In this document: positions 35,115-43,309 of the stretch, one piece after another
How the letters are laid out: each line of letters starts with the position of its first letter
How positions within the stretch are numbered: position 1 is the stretch's first letter
DNA from: Bacteroidota bacterium
Lineage (GTDB): Bacteria; Bacteroidota; Bacteroidia; Chitinophagales; Chitinophagaceae
Direction of reading: 5' to 3'
Length of the DNA stretch: 64,000 bases
Assembly (NCBI GenBank): GCA_018970395.1
Contig: JAGWWM010000001.1
Location: 62,001 to 126,000 of the forward strand
Translations under genes and position numbers: made by a program
Notes under the pieces: generated by a model
Database searches by the model: none
What the model was told of the DNA's origin: nothing
What the model saw: only the letters and a program-made list of their open reading frames with translations

Positions 35115-35307
35115 GCCACCTGTTCAATCCTATCGAGACCGATTCCCAACCTTTCCTGCAAAATAATGTTTGTTTTTTTCAGGCAGTTGGAGGAAGAATG
35201 ATTAAATTTGTTTCCCCTCTGATGTGAAGGTCACCTTAATATCGACCGCATTGGAAATCTACTAACTGCAGAACGATCGTTGAACGAATAAAAGAGGAGC
35301 AACAGTT

Positions 35308-37581
35308 ATGAACCAAGTCAGGAAGAAACCGGCAGCTAAAGCGCCGGCGGAAAACAAAGTTTCCAAATCTGCCGGAGCAAGTGCTAATGATAATCTGCAC
35401 GAAGCCCTTCAACATTATTTTGGATTTGATGCCTTTAAAGGGACACAGGAAGCCGTTATTAATAATCTGCTTTCCGGCAGAGATACTTTTGTGATCATGC
35501 CCACCGGCGGAGGAAAAAGTTTATGCTATCAGTTGCCGGCGCTGGTGAGTGAGGGAGTAGCGATTATTGTGAGTCCGCTCATCGCCCTCATGAAAAATCA
35601 GGTGGACCTGGTTAGAAGCTATAGTAGCAGGGATAATGTGGCGCATTTTCTCAACTCTACTTTATCTAAAAAAGAGATCAAGGAAGTGCAGTCCGATTTA
35701 AGCGATGGACATACCAAGATGTTGTATGTGGCACCTGAAACGATGACCAAGGAAGACAATATTGAGTTCTTTTCTTCCTTAAAAATCTCCTTCTTCGCTG
35801 TGGATGAAGCGCATTGTATCAGTGAGTGGGGGCATGATTTTCGTCCGGAGTACCGCCGCTTGCGCGAGATGATGGATCAGATTAATGACAAGATCCCAGT
35901 CATTGCATTAACCGCTACGGCTACGCCGAAAGTGCAGAGTGATATCGTGAAGAATTTAGGACTGCGCAATCCGGACATCTTCATTTCTTCCTTCAATCGT
36001 AACAACCTGTACTATGAAATACAGCCCAAGGTAAAGAAGGAGCAGACCATCAAAAACATGGTGAAGTTCATTGCTCAGAGTAAAGGCAAGAGCGGTATTA
36101 TCTATACATTGAATCGTAAAACAACCGAGGAGCTGGCAGATGTGCTGATGGCAAACGGCATCAAAGCTGTGGCCTATCATGCGGGGTTGGACAGCAAGTT
36201 GCGCGCGACCCGACAAGATCAATTTTTAAATGAGGATGTACAGGTGATTGTAGCGACGATTGCTTTTGGGATGGGGATAGACAAGCCCGATATCCGCTTT
36301 GTGATTCATTATAATATTCCGAAGAGCATTGAGAATTATTATCAGGAAACCGGACGTGCGGGCCGTGATGGCATGGAGGGAAAATGTATTTTATATTATT
36401 CGCATAAGGATGTAAGCAAGCTGGAGCATTTGATGCGCGACAAGCCACTGAGCGAACGCGAAGTGGGCGCGCAGTTGATTGATGAAACAGTGGCATTTGC
36501 CGAGAGTTCCGTTTGCAGAAGAAAAATATTGCTGCATTATTTCGGGGAGGAATATCAGGAAAAGAATTGCGGATTGTGCGACAACTGTGTACATCCGAAG
36601 GAATCGGTAGAAGCGAAAGAGGAAGCGTTGATGGTATTAAAAACGATTCACGCATTGGATGAGCAGTTTGCCGCCTTACATATCATTCCATTGATAGCGG
36701 GAAGGCTGACGCCTCAGATTAAAATGTACCGGCATGAACAACTGGATGTGTTTGGCATAGGAAAAGAGCAGCCCGAGCATTACTGGAATTCGCTGATTCG
36801 TCAGTTGTTGTTACAGGGTTTGTTGAAAAAAGATATTGAGGAATATGGAGTATTGAAATTTACCAAGGCAGGAGAGGCGTTTTTGAAAAAGCCCAAGTCT
36901 TTCCCCATTGTATTGAATAATTTGTATGAAGATGCCAATGAAGATGATGAGGAAGGAGTAGAAGGCGGAAGCAGTGTTGGCGCCGCTGCGGATGAGCAAC
37001 TGTTTGAGCAGTTGAAGGAGTTGAGGCAGAAGGAGGCGAAGAAAAAATCATTGCCGCCCTTTGTGATTTTTCTGGAGAATTCTTTACAGGATATGGCCAC
37101 GTTATATCCCACCACCCTGGAGGAGTTGGAAAAATGTCAGGGCGTTAGCAAGGGAAAAGCCATTCGGTATGGCAAGCCATTTATAGAGTTGATTGCTTCT
37201 TATGTAGAGGAAAATGATATTATCAAGCCCGATGAGTTTGTGATGAAGTCGGTGGTAAATAAGAGCGGCAACAAAGTTTATTTGATACAGAATATTGACA
37301 AGCGGATTCCATTGGAGACCATTGCGAAGAATAAGGGCTGGCGGATGGACGAGATGCTGGAGGAGATGGAGACCATTGCCGCTAGTGGCACCAGGTTGAG
37401 TTTGAGTTACGCTATAGATGAGTGGCTGGATGAGTATGAGCAGGAAGAGATACTGGATTATTTCAAGACCTGCACCACTAGTGACTTGAAGGTAGCGCAG
37501 AGTGAGCTGGAGGATGGGGATTATAGCTGGGAGCAGTTGAAGATTATGCGGATTAAGTTTTTGAGTGAATACGGGATGTGA
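35308..37581 (+). CDS. recQ: ATP-dependent DNA helicase RecQ (long form)
   Basis: This 757-residue superfamily 2 helicase unwinds DNA 3' to 5' in recombination and repair. A lysine/alanine-rich N-terminal tail of about 30 residues precedes the helicase core: Walker A MPTGGGKSLCYQLPA near residues 66-80, DEAH box FAVDEAHCISEWGHDFRP near 163-180, and motif VI QETGRAGRDG near 345-354. The RecQ zinc-binding cysteines (CRRKIL, CGLCDNC) lie near 400-430, then a winged helix and an HRDC domain near 590-640. A further C-terminal HTH-like region (about 660-757) is common in Bacteroidota RecQ. It is one of two recQ genes here. An AGAGGAG purine stretch lies 12 bp before the ATG. Confidence 0.95.
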   Translation: MNQVRKKPAAKAPAENKVSKSAGASANDNLHEALQHYFGFDAFKGTQEAVINNLLSGRDTFVIMPTGGGKSLCYQLPALVSEGVAIIVSPLIALMKNQVDLVRSYSSRDNVAHFLNSTLSKKEIKEVQSDLSDGHTKMLYVAPETMTKEDNIEFFSSLKISFFAVDEAHCISEWGHDFRPEYRRLREMMDQINDKIPVIALTATATPKVQSDIVKNLGLRNPDIFISSFNRNNLYYEIQPKVKKEQTIKNMVKFIAQSKGKSGIIYTLNRKTTEELADVLMANGIKAVAYHAGLDSKLRATRQDQFLNEDVQVIVATIAFGMGIDKPDIRFVIHYNIPKSIENYYQETGRAGRDGMEGKCILYYSHKDVSKLEHLMRDKPLSEREVGAQLIDETVAFAESSVCRRKILLHYFGEEYQEKNCGLCDNCVHPKESVEAKEEALMVLKTIHALDEQFAALHIIPLIAGRLTPQIKMYRHEQLDVFGIGKEQPEHYWNSLIRQLLLQGLLKKDIEEYGVLKFTKAGEAFLKKPKSFPIVLNNLYEDANEDDEEGVEGGSSVGAAADEQLFEQLKELRQKEAKKKSLPPFVIFLENSLQDMATLYPTTLEELEKCQGVSKGKAIRYGKPFIELIASYVEENDIIKPDEFVMKSVVNKSGNKVYLIQNIDKRIPLETIAKNKGWRMDEMLEEMETIAASGTRLSLSYAIDEWLDEYEQEEILDYFKTCTTSDLKVAQSELEDGDYSWEQLKIMRIKFLSEYGM

Positions 37582-37640
37582 GGAGTCGTTGATCGTTTTT
37601 CGTCTCTCGTTGTTGTTCGTCTTTCGCGCGTACAATTAGT
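37582..37640. repeat. Degenerate short tandem tract
   Basis: GTCGTTGATCGTTTTTCGTCTCTCG and TTGTTGTTCGTCTTTCG units of 7-9 bp directly after the recQ stop codon; the same unit type as at 5830 and 9713. Confidence 0.78.
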
Positions 37641-37645
37641 AGGTA

Positions 37646-37675
37646 TCCCCCTCTGGAGGGGGCGAAGGGGGAGGA
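37646..37675 (+). repeat. G-rich hairpin repeat
   Basis: CCCCCTC-tg-GAGGGGG (37647-37662) followed by CGAAGGGGGAGGA. It has the same two-part design as the element at 8477 and stands between recQ and tRNA-Phe. Confidence 0.8.
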
Positions 37676-37760
37676 TAACTTTTTATAACTAATAGCCTAA
37701 TAGTGATTTTGTTCACAAAATCCCTTAAATTTGCATCCCCTCATGTTAAAAACGGGGAAT

Positions 37761-37833
37761 GGTGCGGTAGCTCAGTCGGTAGAGCAAAGGACTGAAAATC
37801 CTTGTGTCGCCGGTTCGATCCCGGCCCACACCA
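37761..37833 (+). tRNA. tRNA-Phe (GAA)
   Basis: A complete 73-base cloverleaf: D arm GCTC/GAGC, anticodon arm AAGGA-CTGAAAA-TCCTT with anticodon GAA, and T arm GCCGG-TTCGATC-CCGGC, discriminator A. The 3' CCA is not encoded (CAGG follows). The acceptor stem GGTGCGG/CCACACC pairs except for a C-A mismatch at the fifth pair. A TAAATTTG -7-like element lies at 37726-37733 and a terminator follows the gene. Confidence 0.95.
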
Positions 37834-37848
37834 CAGGTTCAAAAATAA

Positions 37849-37883
37849 ACCCTTGTAGATCAATGATTTACGAGGGTTTTTTG
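37849..37883 (+). terminator. Intrinsic terminator after tRNA-Phe
   Basis: ACCCTTGTAGAT (37849-37860), loop CAATG, ATTTACGAGGGT (37866-37877), then TTTTTTG. The 12-bp stem contains two G-T wobble pairs and ends in a T run. Confidence 0.8.
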
Positions 37884-37887
37884 TTAG

Positions 37888-37907
37888 GGTGCACAGAAAG
37901 GTGCACA
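37888..37907 (+). repeat. Direct repeat GGTGCACA x2
   Basis: Two copies of GGTGCACA, 12 bp apart, lie just behind the tRNA-Phe terminator. Each contains the palindrome GTGCAC. This is a typical place for an integrase attachment or binding site, but no integrase gene is present. Confidence 0.6.
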
Positions 37908-38064
37908 TGCCAGCCCAGTATATATTGGCATATTCAAAAATAAAAAAACCATTGTACATAAGTGTCATCAGATGGATTTGAATTCTTCATATTGATATTC
38001 CTTCAATTCAACCGAAAATTATTACCTTTGCTGCCCTTTGGCAATAATCGTCAAAGATAACCAA

Positions 38065-38146
38065 CCGGATGTGGTGAAATTGGTAGACACGTCAGACTTA
38101 GGATCTGATGCCGCAAGGTGTGGGGGTTCGAGTCCCTCCATCCGGA
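38065..38146 (+). tRNA. tRNA-Leu (UAG)
   Basis: A class II tRNA of 82 bases: acceptor stem CCGGATG/CATCCGG, anticodon arm TCAGA-CTTAGGA-TCTGA with anticodon TAG (UAG), a long variable arm (TGCCGCAAGGTGT) and T arm GGGGG-TTCGAGT-CCCTC, discriminator A. The 3' CCA is not encoded. A TACCTTTG -7-like element stands at 38023-38030. The tig ATG follows 24 bp downstream, so the tRNA may be cut from a joint transcript. Confidence 0.95.
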
Positions 38147-38170
38147 CTTTCCCTCTGAATTTATTTATTT

Positions 38171-39553
38171 ATGGCAACAGTTACGCGCGAAAACATTGGA
38201 TTACTCAACGACAAACTGACAGTAACCATTCTGAAAGAAGATTATTATGCCTCTTTTGAGAAGACTTTGAAATCCTATAGTAAGCAAGCTTCCATTCCCG
38301 GATTTCGTAAAGGAATGGTGCCCGCCGGCATGATTAAAAAAATGTATGGTCCGGGTATATTTTCTGAGCAGATTATCAAGACCATCGAGTCGGAGTTGAA
38401 TGATTATTTAAGGAAAGAAACATTGCCGATTTTAGGTCAGCCTATACCAATGGCCAATGCGGACTTCAAGCCCGATATGCAACAACCTGCCGATCAATAT
38501 CAGTTTGATTTTGAGATTGGATTGCAACCTGATTTTTCCCTCAACCTCAACTCGGTTCGTGCGCCTTATCATCGCATCAGCGTTACCGACGCAATGGTGA
38601 ATGAGGAAATCGATCGTCTCCGTAAAAGACTGGGCAAGATGACGGAGCCGGAAACAGTCACTGATGATGAAAATGTGCTGAATCTCTTATTCGAAGAGAC
38701 TGATGCGGCTGGCAATGTGATAGAAGATGCCGAAGGAAAGAAAAAAGACAATTCATTGCTGGTTAAATATTTCAGCGAATCCGTTCGTCCACAATGGATG
38801 GGTAAGAAAAAAGAGGAAAGCATCACGGTTAAATTATATGAGGCTTTTGAAGAAAAAGAACGCGAATGGGTGATCAAAGATCTTGGACTGGAAAATACGC
38901 CAGAATCTGCTGCAAAGACTTTCAAAATCACTTTAACCAAAATTGGTTTAGTTGAATTTCGCGTAATGGATGAAGCGTTCTTTAAAGAAGCCATTCCAGG
39001 CAAAGAGATTACAACTGAGTCGGATTTCAGAGCCGCCATTCAACAGCAAATCCAGGAATACTGGGATCGTCAGAGTTCCAATCAATTGCAACACCACCTT
39101 TATCATGTGATGTTGGAAGAAACAAAAATGGAATTGCCTGAAGGATTCCTGAAAAAATGGTTGCGTGTTTCCGGTGAGAAAGCTAAAACGGAAGAAGCGG
39201 TAGAACAAGAATTTCCTACATTCAAGACCCAGCTGCGCTGGACCCTGATCAGCGATCGGATTATTAAAGACAATAAAATTGAAGCCACTGATGAGGAAGT
39301 AAAAGATAGTTTAAGGCAGCAAGTGATGGGTTATTTCGGGAATATGGGTCTTAGTGGAACCGATATGTCATGGATGGAGGGTTATGTGGATGGTCTCATG
39401 AAAGACGAACAGCAATATGATTCTGCCTACCGTAAAGTGATTACCGAAAAATTGTTTGAATGGGCCGAGCAACAGGTTCAGAAAGAAGAAAAGTCGGTTA
39501 CCGTAGAAGAGTTCATCAAAATGAACGAGGCACATCAGCACGAACATCATTAA
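38171..39553 (+). CDS. tig: Trigger factor
   Basis: This 460-residue ribosome-bound chaperone and prolyl isomerase has the N-terminal ribosome-docking domain with the signature IPGFRKGMVPAGMIKKMYG (residues 43-61; GFRKG loop), a divergent FKBP-like central region (about 150-250), and a helical C-terminal chaperone arm ending in a His-rich tail (EAHQHEHH). The N-terminal helix reads VTRENIGLLNDKLTVTI. Placing tig upstream of clpP and clpX is a widespread order. The central domain lacks the usual FKBP consensus, so isomerase activity may be weak or absent, as seems common in Bacteroidota. Confidence 0.94.
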   Translation: MATVTRENIGLLNDKLTVTILKEDYYASFEKTLKSYSKQASIPGFRKGMVPAGMIKKMYGPGIFSEQIIKTIESELNDYLRKETLPILGQPIPMANADFKPDMQQPADQYQFDFEIGLQPDFSLNLNSVRAPYHRISVTDAMVNEEIDRLRKRLGKMTEPETVTDDENVLNLLFEETDAAGNVIEDAEGKKKDNSLLVKYFSESVRPQWMGKKKEESITVKLYEAFEEKEREWVIKDLGLENTPESAAKTFKITLTKIGLVEFRVMDEAFFKEAIPGKEITTESDFRAAIQQQIQEYWDRQSSNQLQHHLYHVMLEETKMELPEGFLKKWLRVSGEKAKTEEAVEQEFPTFKTQLRWTLISDRIIKDNKIEATDEEVKDSLRQQVMGYFGNMGLSGTDMSWMEGYVDGLMKDEQQYDSAYRKVITEKLFEWAEQQVQKEEKSVTVEEFIKMNEAHQHEHH

Positions 39554-39723
39554 TTCCGGTCGGCTATCTGATCGAAGAATCTGAAAATTCCAGATGTGCG
39601 TCAGCACGTTTCTGACTTTCTGTCGGATGAAAGTATTTGCATGGTATTTGAGCCAGTATTTATATCAACACTTTGCCTTAAATTGTATCCGATTTATTTA
39701 CATCAACTCAGAAAAATTAACAG

Positions 39724-40419
39724 ATGAACATTCCAAACGAATTTGAAAAATTTGCAGTGAAGGATCAGGGCATTTCCAGCTCCACCCTTCATCAGTATAA
39801 AACGCATTTTCAACCGACCAGTCTCACGCCCTATATTATTGAGGAAAGACCGTTGAATGTAGCGAGCATGGATGTGTTTTCCCGCCTGATGATGGATCGT
39901 ATCATCTTTTTGGGAGAAGGCATCAACGACTATGTCGCCAATATTGTAACAGCCCAGTTACTTTTTCTGGAAAGCACAGATCGTACCCGCGATATTCAGA
40001 TGTATATCAACAGTCCGGGCGGCAGTATTTACGCCGGCTTGGGCATCTACGATACCATGCAATACATTACGCCTGATGTAAGTACTATTACCATTGGCAT
40101 TGCTGCCAGTATGGGAGCGGTGTTGATGTGTGCCGGAAGCAAGGGCAAGAGAACCGCACTTAAGCACTCTCGTATTATGCTTCATCAGCCTTATGGCGGA
40201 GCAGGCGGACAAGCTACAGATATTCAGATTATGGTGAATGAAGTGAAAAAGCTGAAACTTGAGTTGTATGAAATCATTGCTTATCACAGTGGGCAAAGTT
40301 TTGATAAGGTAAAGGAGGACAGCGATCGTGATTTCTGGATGACCGCTGCCGAGGCAAAGGAATATGGGTTGGTGGATGAAGTATTGATTATGAATCCAAG
40401 AAAATCAAAACAGGGCTGA
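39724..40419 (+). CDS. clpP: ATP-dependent Clp protease proteolytic subunit, copy 1
   Basis: This 231-residue serine peptidase forms the barrel of the Clp protease. The catalytic triad is present: Ser in IGIAASMGAVLMCAG near residues 124-138, His in RIMLHQPYGG near 149-158, and Asp in DSDRDFWM near 200-207. The N-terminus is about 30 residues longer than E. coli ClpP and may contain a propeptide (KDQGISSSTLHQYKTHF). It lies 170 bp downstream of tig and 40 bp before the second clpP gene. The loop sequence differs clearly from copy 2, so the two may form mixed barrels. Confidence 0.95.
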   Translation: MNIPNEFEKFAVKDQGISSSTLHQYKTHFQPTSLTPYIIEERPLNVASMDVFSRLMMDRIIFLGEGINDYVANIVTAQLLFLESTDRTRDIQMYINSPGGSIYAGLGIYDTMQYITPDVSTITIGIAASMGAVLMCAGSKGKRTALKHSRIMLHQPYGGAGGQATDIQIMVNEVKKLKLELYEIIAYHSGQSFDKVKEDSDRDFWMTAAEAKEYGLVDEVLIMNPRKSKQG

Positions 40420-40459
40420 TTCGTCCATAATTAAACTATTCAAAAATAATTTTATCAAG

Positions 40460-41086
40460 ATGCAGATTCTAAAAGCACAATCTCCTTTTCGTTGGGATGC
40501 AGACGACGAACCTAAAGAAAATCCACTGGAGCAGTTCAGTGCTGCGGCCTTTGGCCCTTACAATCAGAAATTTCTGGAGCAAAGAAAAATATTTTTCTGG
40601 GGTGTGGTACATGATAATTCCGCTAAAGAGATCGTCAATAAATTATTATACCTCGAAGCTGTAAAGCCCGGAGAAGAAATCAAATTGTATATTAATAGTC
40701 CGGGTGGAGTGGTTACCTCGGGTATGGTTGTATATGATACCATGCAAATGATCAGTTCGCCGGTGAGTACCATTTGTATGGGTATGGCTGCCAGCATGGG
40801 ATCCATCCTGCTCAGCGGTGGAACCAAGGGGAAAAGATATATTTTCCCGCACGGGGAAGTGATGATTCATCAGCCCAGCATCGGAGGAGCGCAGGGTACA
40901 AGCGCAGATTTGGAAATTATTGCGGCACAAATTGCCAAGACTAAAGAGTTGGGAGCGAAAATTTTAGCTGAGAATTGCGGTAAAACGCTGGATCAGGTGA
41001 TGAAAGACTTCGACCGCGATTACTGGATGAACGCGGAAGAAGCGCTGTCCTATGGTATCGTGGATGGAATTCTGGATCGCCTGTAA
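40460..41086 (+). CDS. ATP-dependent Clp protease proteolytic subunit, copy 2
   Basis: This 208-residue ClpP paralogue has a full catalytic triad: Ser in CMGMAASMGSILLSGG near 97-112, His in EVMIHQPSIGG near 120-130, and Asp in DFDRDYWM near 174-181. It differs from copy 1 in the N-terminal axial loop (DEPKENPLEQFSAAAFGPYN) and in the handle region, and is shorter. Tandem clpP genes occur in several lineages, where the products assemble as ClpP1P2 hetero-oligomers; whether that happens here is inference. A hairpin with a T run (41159-41188) separates it from clpX. Confidence 0.93.
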   Translation: MQILKAQSPFRWDADDEPKENPLEQFSAAAFGPYNQKFLEQRKIFFWGVVHDNSAKEIVNKLLYLEAVKPGEEIKLYINSPGGVVTSGMVVYDTMQMISSPVSTICMGMAASMGSILLSGGTKGKRYIFPHGEVMIHQPSIGGAQGTSADLEIIAAQIAKTKELGAKILAENCGKTLDQVMKDFDRDYWMNAEEALSYGIVDGILDRL

Positions 41087-41158
41087 CTCCAACCTTCATT
41101 TTTTCAGATTATCCCGGTGGACTACCGGTTTCCAAAACTGTTTATTATCTTTGATTAT

Positions 41159-41188
41159 AAACCGCTGTCTTCAGAATAGCGGTTTTTT
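41159..41188 (+). terminator. Hairpin with T run between clpP copy 2 and clpX
   Basis: AAACCGCT (41159-41166), 11-base loop, AGCGGTTT (41178-41185), then TTT. A TATCTTTG -7-like element (41146-41153) ends five bases before the hairpin, and the clpX ATG starts five bases after it, so it could end the clpP transcript and also form the 5' leader of a separate clpX transcript. Confidence 0.75.
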
Positions 41189-41193
41189 ACACT

Positions 41194-42429
41194 ATGGCAA
41201 AAAATTCAAACCTACATTGTTCTTTCTGCGGACGAAATCGCGAAGAAGTAAAACTGCTGATTGCCGGACAGGAGGGACATATCTGTGAAAACTGTGTGGA
41301 GCACGCACAGGAAATCATTCACCAGGAAATACATTCCAAACAGGATGCTACGACTGCTTCTTCATTTAAATTAAGTGTAAAACGTCCTGCAGAGATTAAA
41401 AAATATTTAGATGAGTATATCATCGGGCAAGATGAAGCGAAAAAAGTAATGGCGGTTGCGGTGTATAATCATTATAAAAGATTACGTCAAAAAGTCGATT
41501 CGGATGTTGAGATAGAAAAGAGTAATATCGTGATGGTGGGAGAAACGGGAACCGGTAAGACTTTACTGGCAAAAACCATTGCTCGACAATTGAATGTTCC
41601 TTTTGCCATAGTGGATGCCACGGTATTTACTGAAGCAGGTTATGTGGGGGAAGATGTGGAAAGCATGCTCTCGCGATTGTTGCAGGTTTGTAATTACGAC
41701 GTAGCGGCTGCGGAGAAAGGTATTGTGTATATTGATGAAATAGACAAGATTGCCCGCAAAGGAGATAATCCTTCTATCACCAGAGATGTGAGTGGAGAAG
41801 GCGTACAACAAGGATTGCTCAAGCTGCTGGAAGGAACGGAAGTGCTGGTACCTCCCCAAGGTGGGCGTAAACATCCCGAACAAAAACTGATTAAAGTCAA
41901 CACCCAACATATTCTTTTTATTTGCGGAGGAGCTTTTGATGGCATTGATAAAATTATTGCGAGAAGAGTCAACACCAATGCTATAGGTTTCAACGTAAAT
42001 AAAGAAGATCAGGAGAGTATGAAAAAAAATCTCCTGCAGTTTGTCAATGCACAGGATCTAAAATCATTCGGATTGATTCCTGAATTGCTGGGAAGGCTGC
42101 CGGTGGTTACCCACCTCAATCCTTTGGACGCGGAGACTTTAAGATCGATTCTTTCTGTCCCTAAAAACGCATTGATCCATCAGTATAAAAAATTATTTGA
42201 AATCGAAGGGATTAAACTGATTATTGAAGATGAAGTGCTGGATTTTATGGTAGAAAAAGCCATGGAATACAAGTTGGGTGCAAGAGGACTGAGAAGTATT
42301 TGCGAAAGCATTTTAACCGATGCCATGTTCGAACTTCCCGGAACCGGCGCTACTTCATTTGAGCTTACCCTGGAATATGCGCAACATAAATTCGACAAGA
42401 GCAAATACGGCAAACTGAAAGTTGCCTGA
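41194..42429 (+). CDS. clpX: ATP-dependent Clp protease ATP-binding subunit ClpX
   Basis: This 411-residue AAA+ unfoldase feeds proteins into ClpP. It has the N-terminal zinc-binding domain ([11 protein letters not shown] near residue 9, CENCVEHA near 31), Walker [17 protein letters not shown] near 113-128, the GYVGEDVES pore-loop region near 149-157, Walker [12 protein letters not shown] near 177-187, and the ClpP-docking tripeptide in the [10 protein letters not shown] loop near 261-270. The sensor 2 region KLGARGLRS lies near 365. Its ATG comes five bases after a T-run hairpin, suggesting expression from its own promoter or by read-through. Confidence 0.97.
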   Translation: MAKNSNLHCSFCGRNREEVKLLIAGQEGHICENCVEHAQEIIHQEIHSKQDATTASSFKLSVKRPAEIKKYLDEYIIGQDEAKKVMAVAVYNHYKRLRQKVDSDVEIEKSNIVMVGETGTGKTLLAKTIARQLNVPFAIVDATVFTEAGYVGEDVESMLSRLLQVCNYDVAAAEKGIVYIDEIDKIARKGDNPSITRDVSGEGVQQGLLKLLEGTEVLVPPQGGRKHPEQKLIKVNTQHILFICGGAFDGIDKIIARRVNTNAIGFNVNKEDQESMKKNLLQFVNAQDLKSFGLIPELLGRLPVVTHLNPLDAETLRSILSVPKNALIHQYKKLFEIEGIKLIIEDEVLDFMVEKAMEYKLGARGLRSICESILTDAMFELPGTGATSFELTLEYAQHKFDKSKYGKLKVA

Positions 42430-42450
42430 TATTTTTCACAAATCATTACC

Positions 42451-42624
42451 ATGCAGGAACTGATCAATCGGCTGATGAACGCTGGTCTCACTGAAGAACA
42501 ATCCTATAAAGCGATTGAAGTCATCAAGGTTTTTGCAGTAGAAAAATTTCCTCTTTTCGGCGGCGCCATAGAAAAACTTTTTGACAAGTACAGTCCGAAG
42601 AATGAAGACGATTTTTTGGAGTGA
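42451..42624 (+). CDS. Small acidic protein, 57 residues
   Basis: This short frame (MQELINRLMNAGLTEEQSYK..., ending KNEDDFLE) starts 21 bp after the clpX stop codon on the same strand. It is helical, has a PLFGGAIEKLFDKYSP segment, and is acidic at the C-terminus. It resembles the small helical proteins annotated in Bacteroidota as conserved hypotheticals, but I cannot name a family. Codon use is like that of its neighbours and its 14-bp gap to the convergent toxin gene is compact. Co-transcription with clpX makes an accessory role possible, without evidence. Confidence 0.65.
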   Translation: MQELINRLMNAGLTEEQSYKAIEVIKVFAVEKFPLFGGAIEKLFDKYSPKNEDDFLE

Positions 42625-42637
42625 TTGGAACCCAATA

Positions 42638-42970
42638 TCAATACGTTAAGATCTCATTGAGATACGTTTTCAGTAACGTCAATTGACGCTCGCTTATCAT
42701 CCCAATTCTTTTTTGAAGTCGGTCTTTGGATAAAGATCGGATATGAAAAGTAAGCACTTCGGATGTTTCAGTGAGTTGGTTCGTTTCATCAGGTTCCAGG
42801 ACAATATTCCCCTGATAGTTTTTGATTTTGGTGGTGAGCGGACAACAAATAACAACAGGCAGGTACTGGTTGAGTAAATTTCCACTCAAAATAACCATGG
42901 GTCTGTAACCGCCTTGCTCACTGCCTTTAACCGGATCAAGGCTGGCATACCATATTTCACCTTGCTTCAT
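42638..42970 (-). CDS. MazF/PemK-family endoribonuclease toxin
   Basis: This 110-residue protein has the MazF/PemK SH3-like barrel: KQGEIWYASLDPVKGSEQGG at the N-terminus, YRPMVILS near residues 22-29, PVVICCPLTTKI near 38-49 and the C-terminal KDRLQKRIGMIS near 82-93. Such toxins cut mRNA or tRNA at short sequence motifs and are neutralised by the protein encoded just before them. ATG 42970 gives the usual start; an in-frame GTG nine bases upstream is possible. It overlaps the antitoxin gene by 14 bp, which supports coupled translation. Confidence 0.88.
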   Translation of the reverse strand: MKQGEIWYASLDPVKGSEQGGYRPMVILSGNLLNQYLPVVICCPLTTKIKNYQGNIVLEPDETNQLTETSEVLTFHIRSLSKDRLQKRIGMISERQLTLLKTYLNEILTY

Positions 42971-43205
42971 CTTCTGCACGTAGTTGATTCAGATAATCTT
43001 CCATTCCTTCCTCGGCTAAAGAGAGCAAATCGGTATCGGAAGCCATCTTTTTATAAGAACGCAGGTACGCAGCTTTTTTTAAATGATCGAGATAGAGTCG
43101 GATTGCTTTCTCCAATAACTTGTTTTTGGGAACACCTAATTCGGTTGACTTTTGATTCAACTCTTCCCATAGCAATTCAGGCAGGGTGCTGGTAAAAGTA
43201 GGCAT
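42957..43205 (-). CDS. Ribbon-helix-helix-type antitoxin
   Basis: This 82-residue protein has an N-terminal RHH-like segment (TSTLPELLWEELNQKSTELG, then VPKNKLLEKAIRLYLDHLKK) expected to dimerise and bind DNA, and an acidic C-terminal tail (LAEEGMEDYLNQLRAEDEAR) suited to wrap the toxin. It precedes the MazF-like gene in the order usual for type II modules. The upstream DNA is an AT-only palindrome-rich patch with a TATATTTG -7-like element (43222-43229, minus strand), a likely autoregulatory operator. Confidence 0.82.
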   Translation of the reverse strand: MPTFTSTLPELLWEELNQKSTELGVPKNKLLEKAIRLYLDHLKKAAYLRSYKKMASDTDLLSLAEEGMEDYLNQLRAEDEAR

Positions 43206-43268
43206 AAATAAATTTATATTACAAATATAATATTTATTTATAAAATATAAATATATTTTATATTATCG
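43206..43268 (-). promoter_or_regulatory. AT-rich promoter/operator of the toxin-antitoxin module
   Basis: Nearly 60 bp of A and T with overlapping inverted TATAAATA/TATTTATA units. On the minus strand TATATTTG (43229-43222) gives a -7 element 16 bp before the antitoxin ATG. The repeats suit binding of an RHH antitoxin dimer. Confidence 0.5.
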
Positions 43269-43309
43269 ATAGCCTCGACAAAGTAATAATCCGACAATGC
43301 GTCTTCTTC

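Noticed and set aside
37741-37968. Minus-strand open frame across tRNA-Phe (75 residues)
   Set aside because: It is the antisense of a tRNA gene; translations of this kind are a well-known annotation artefact.
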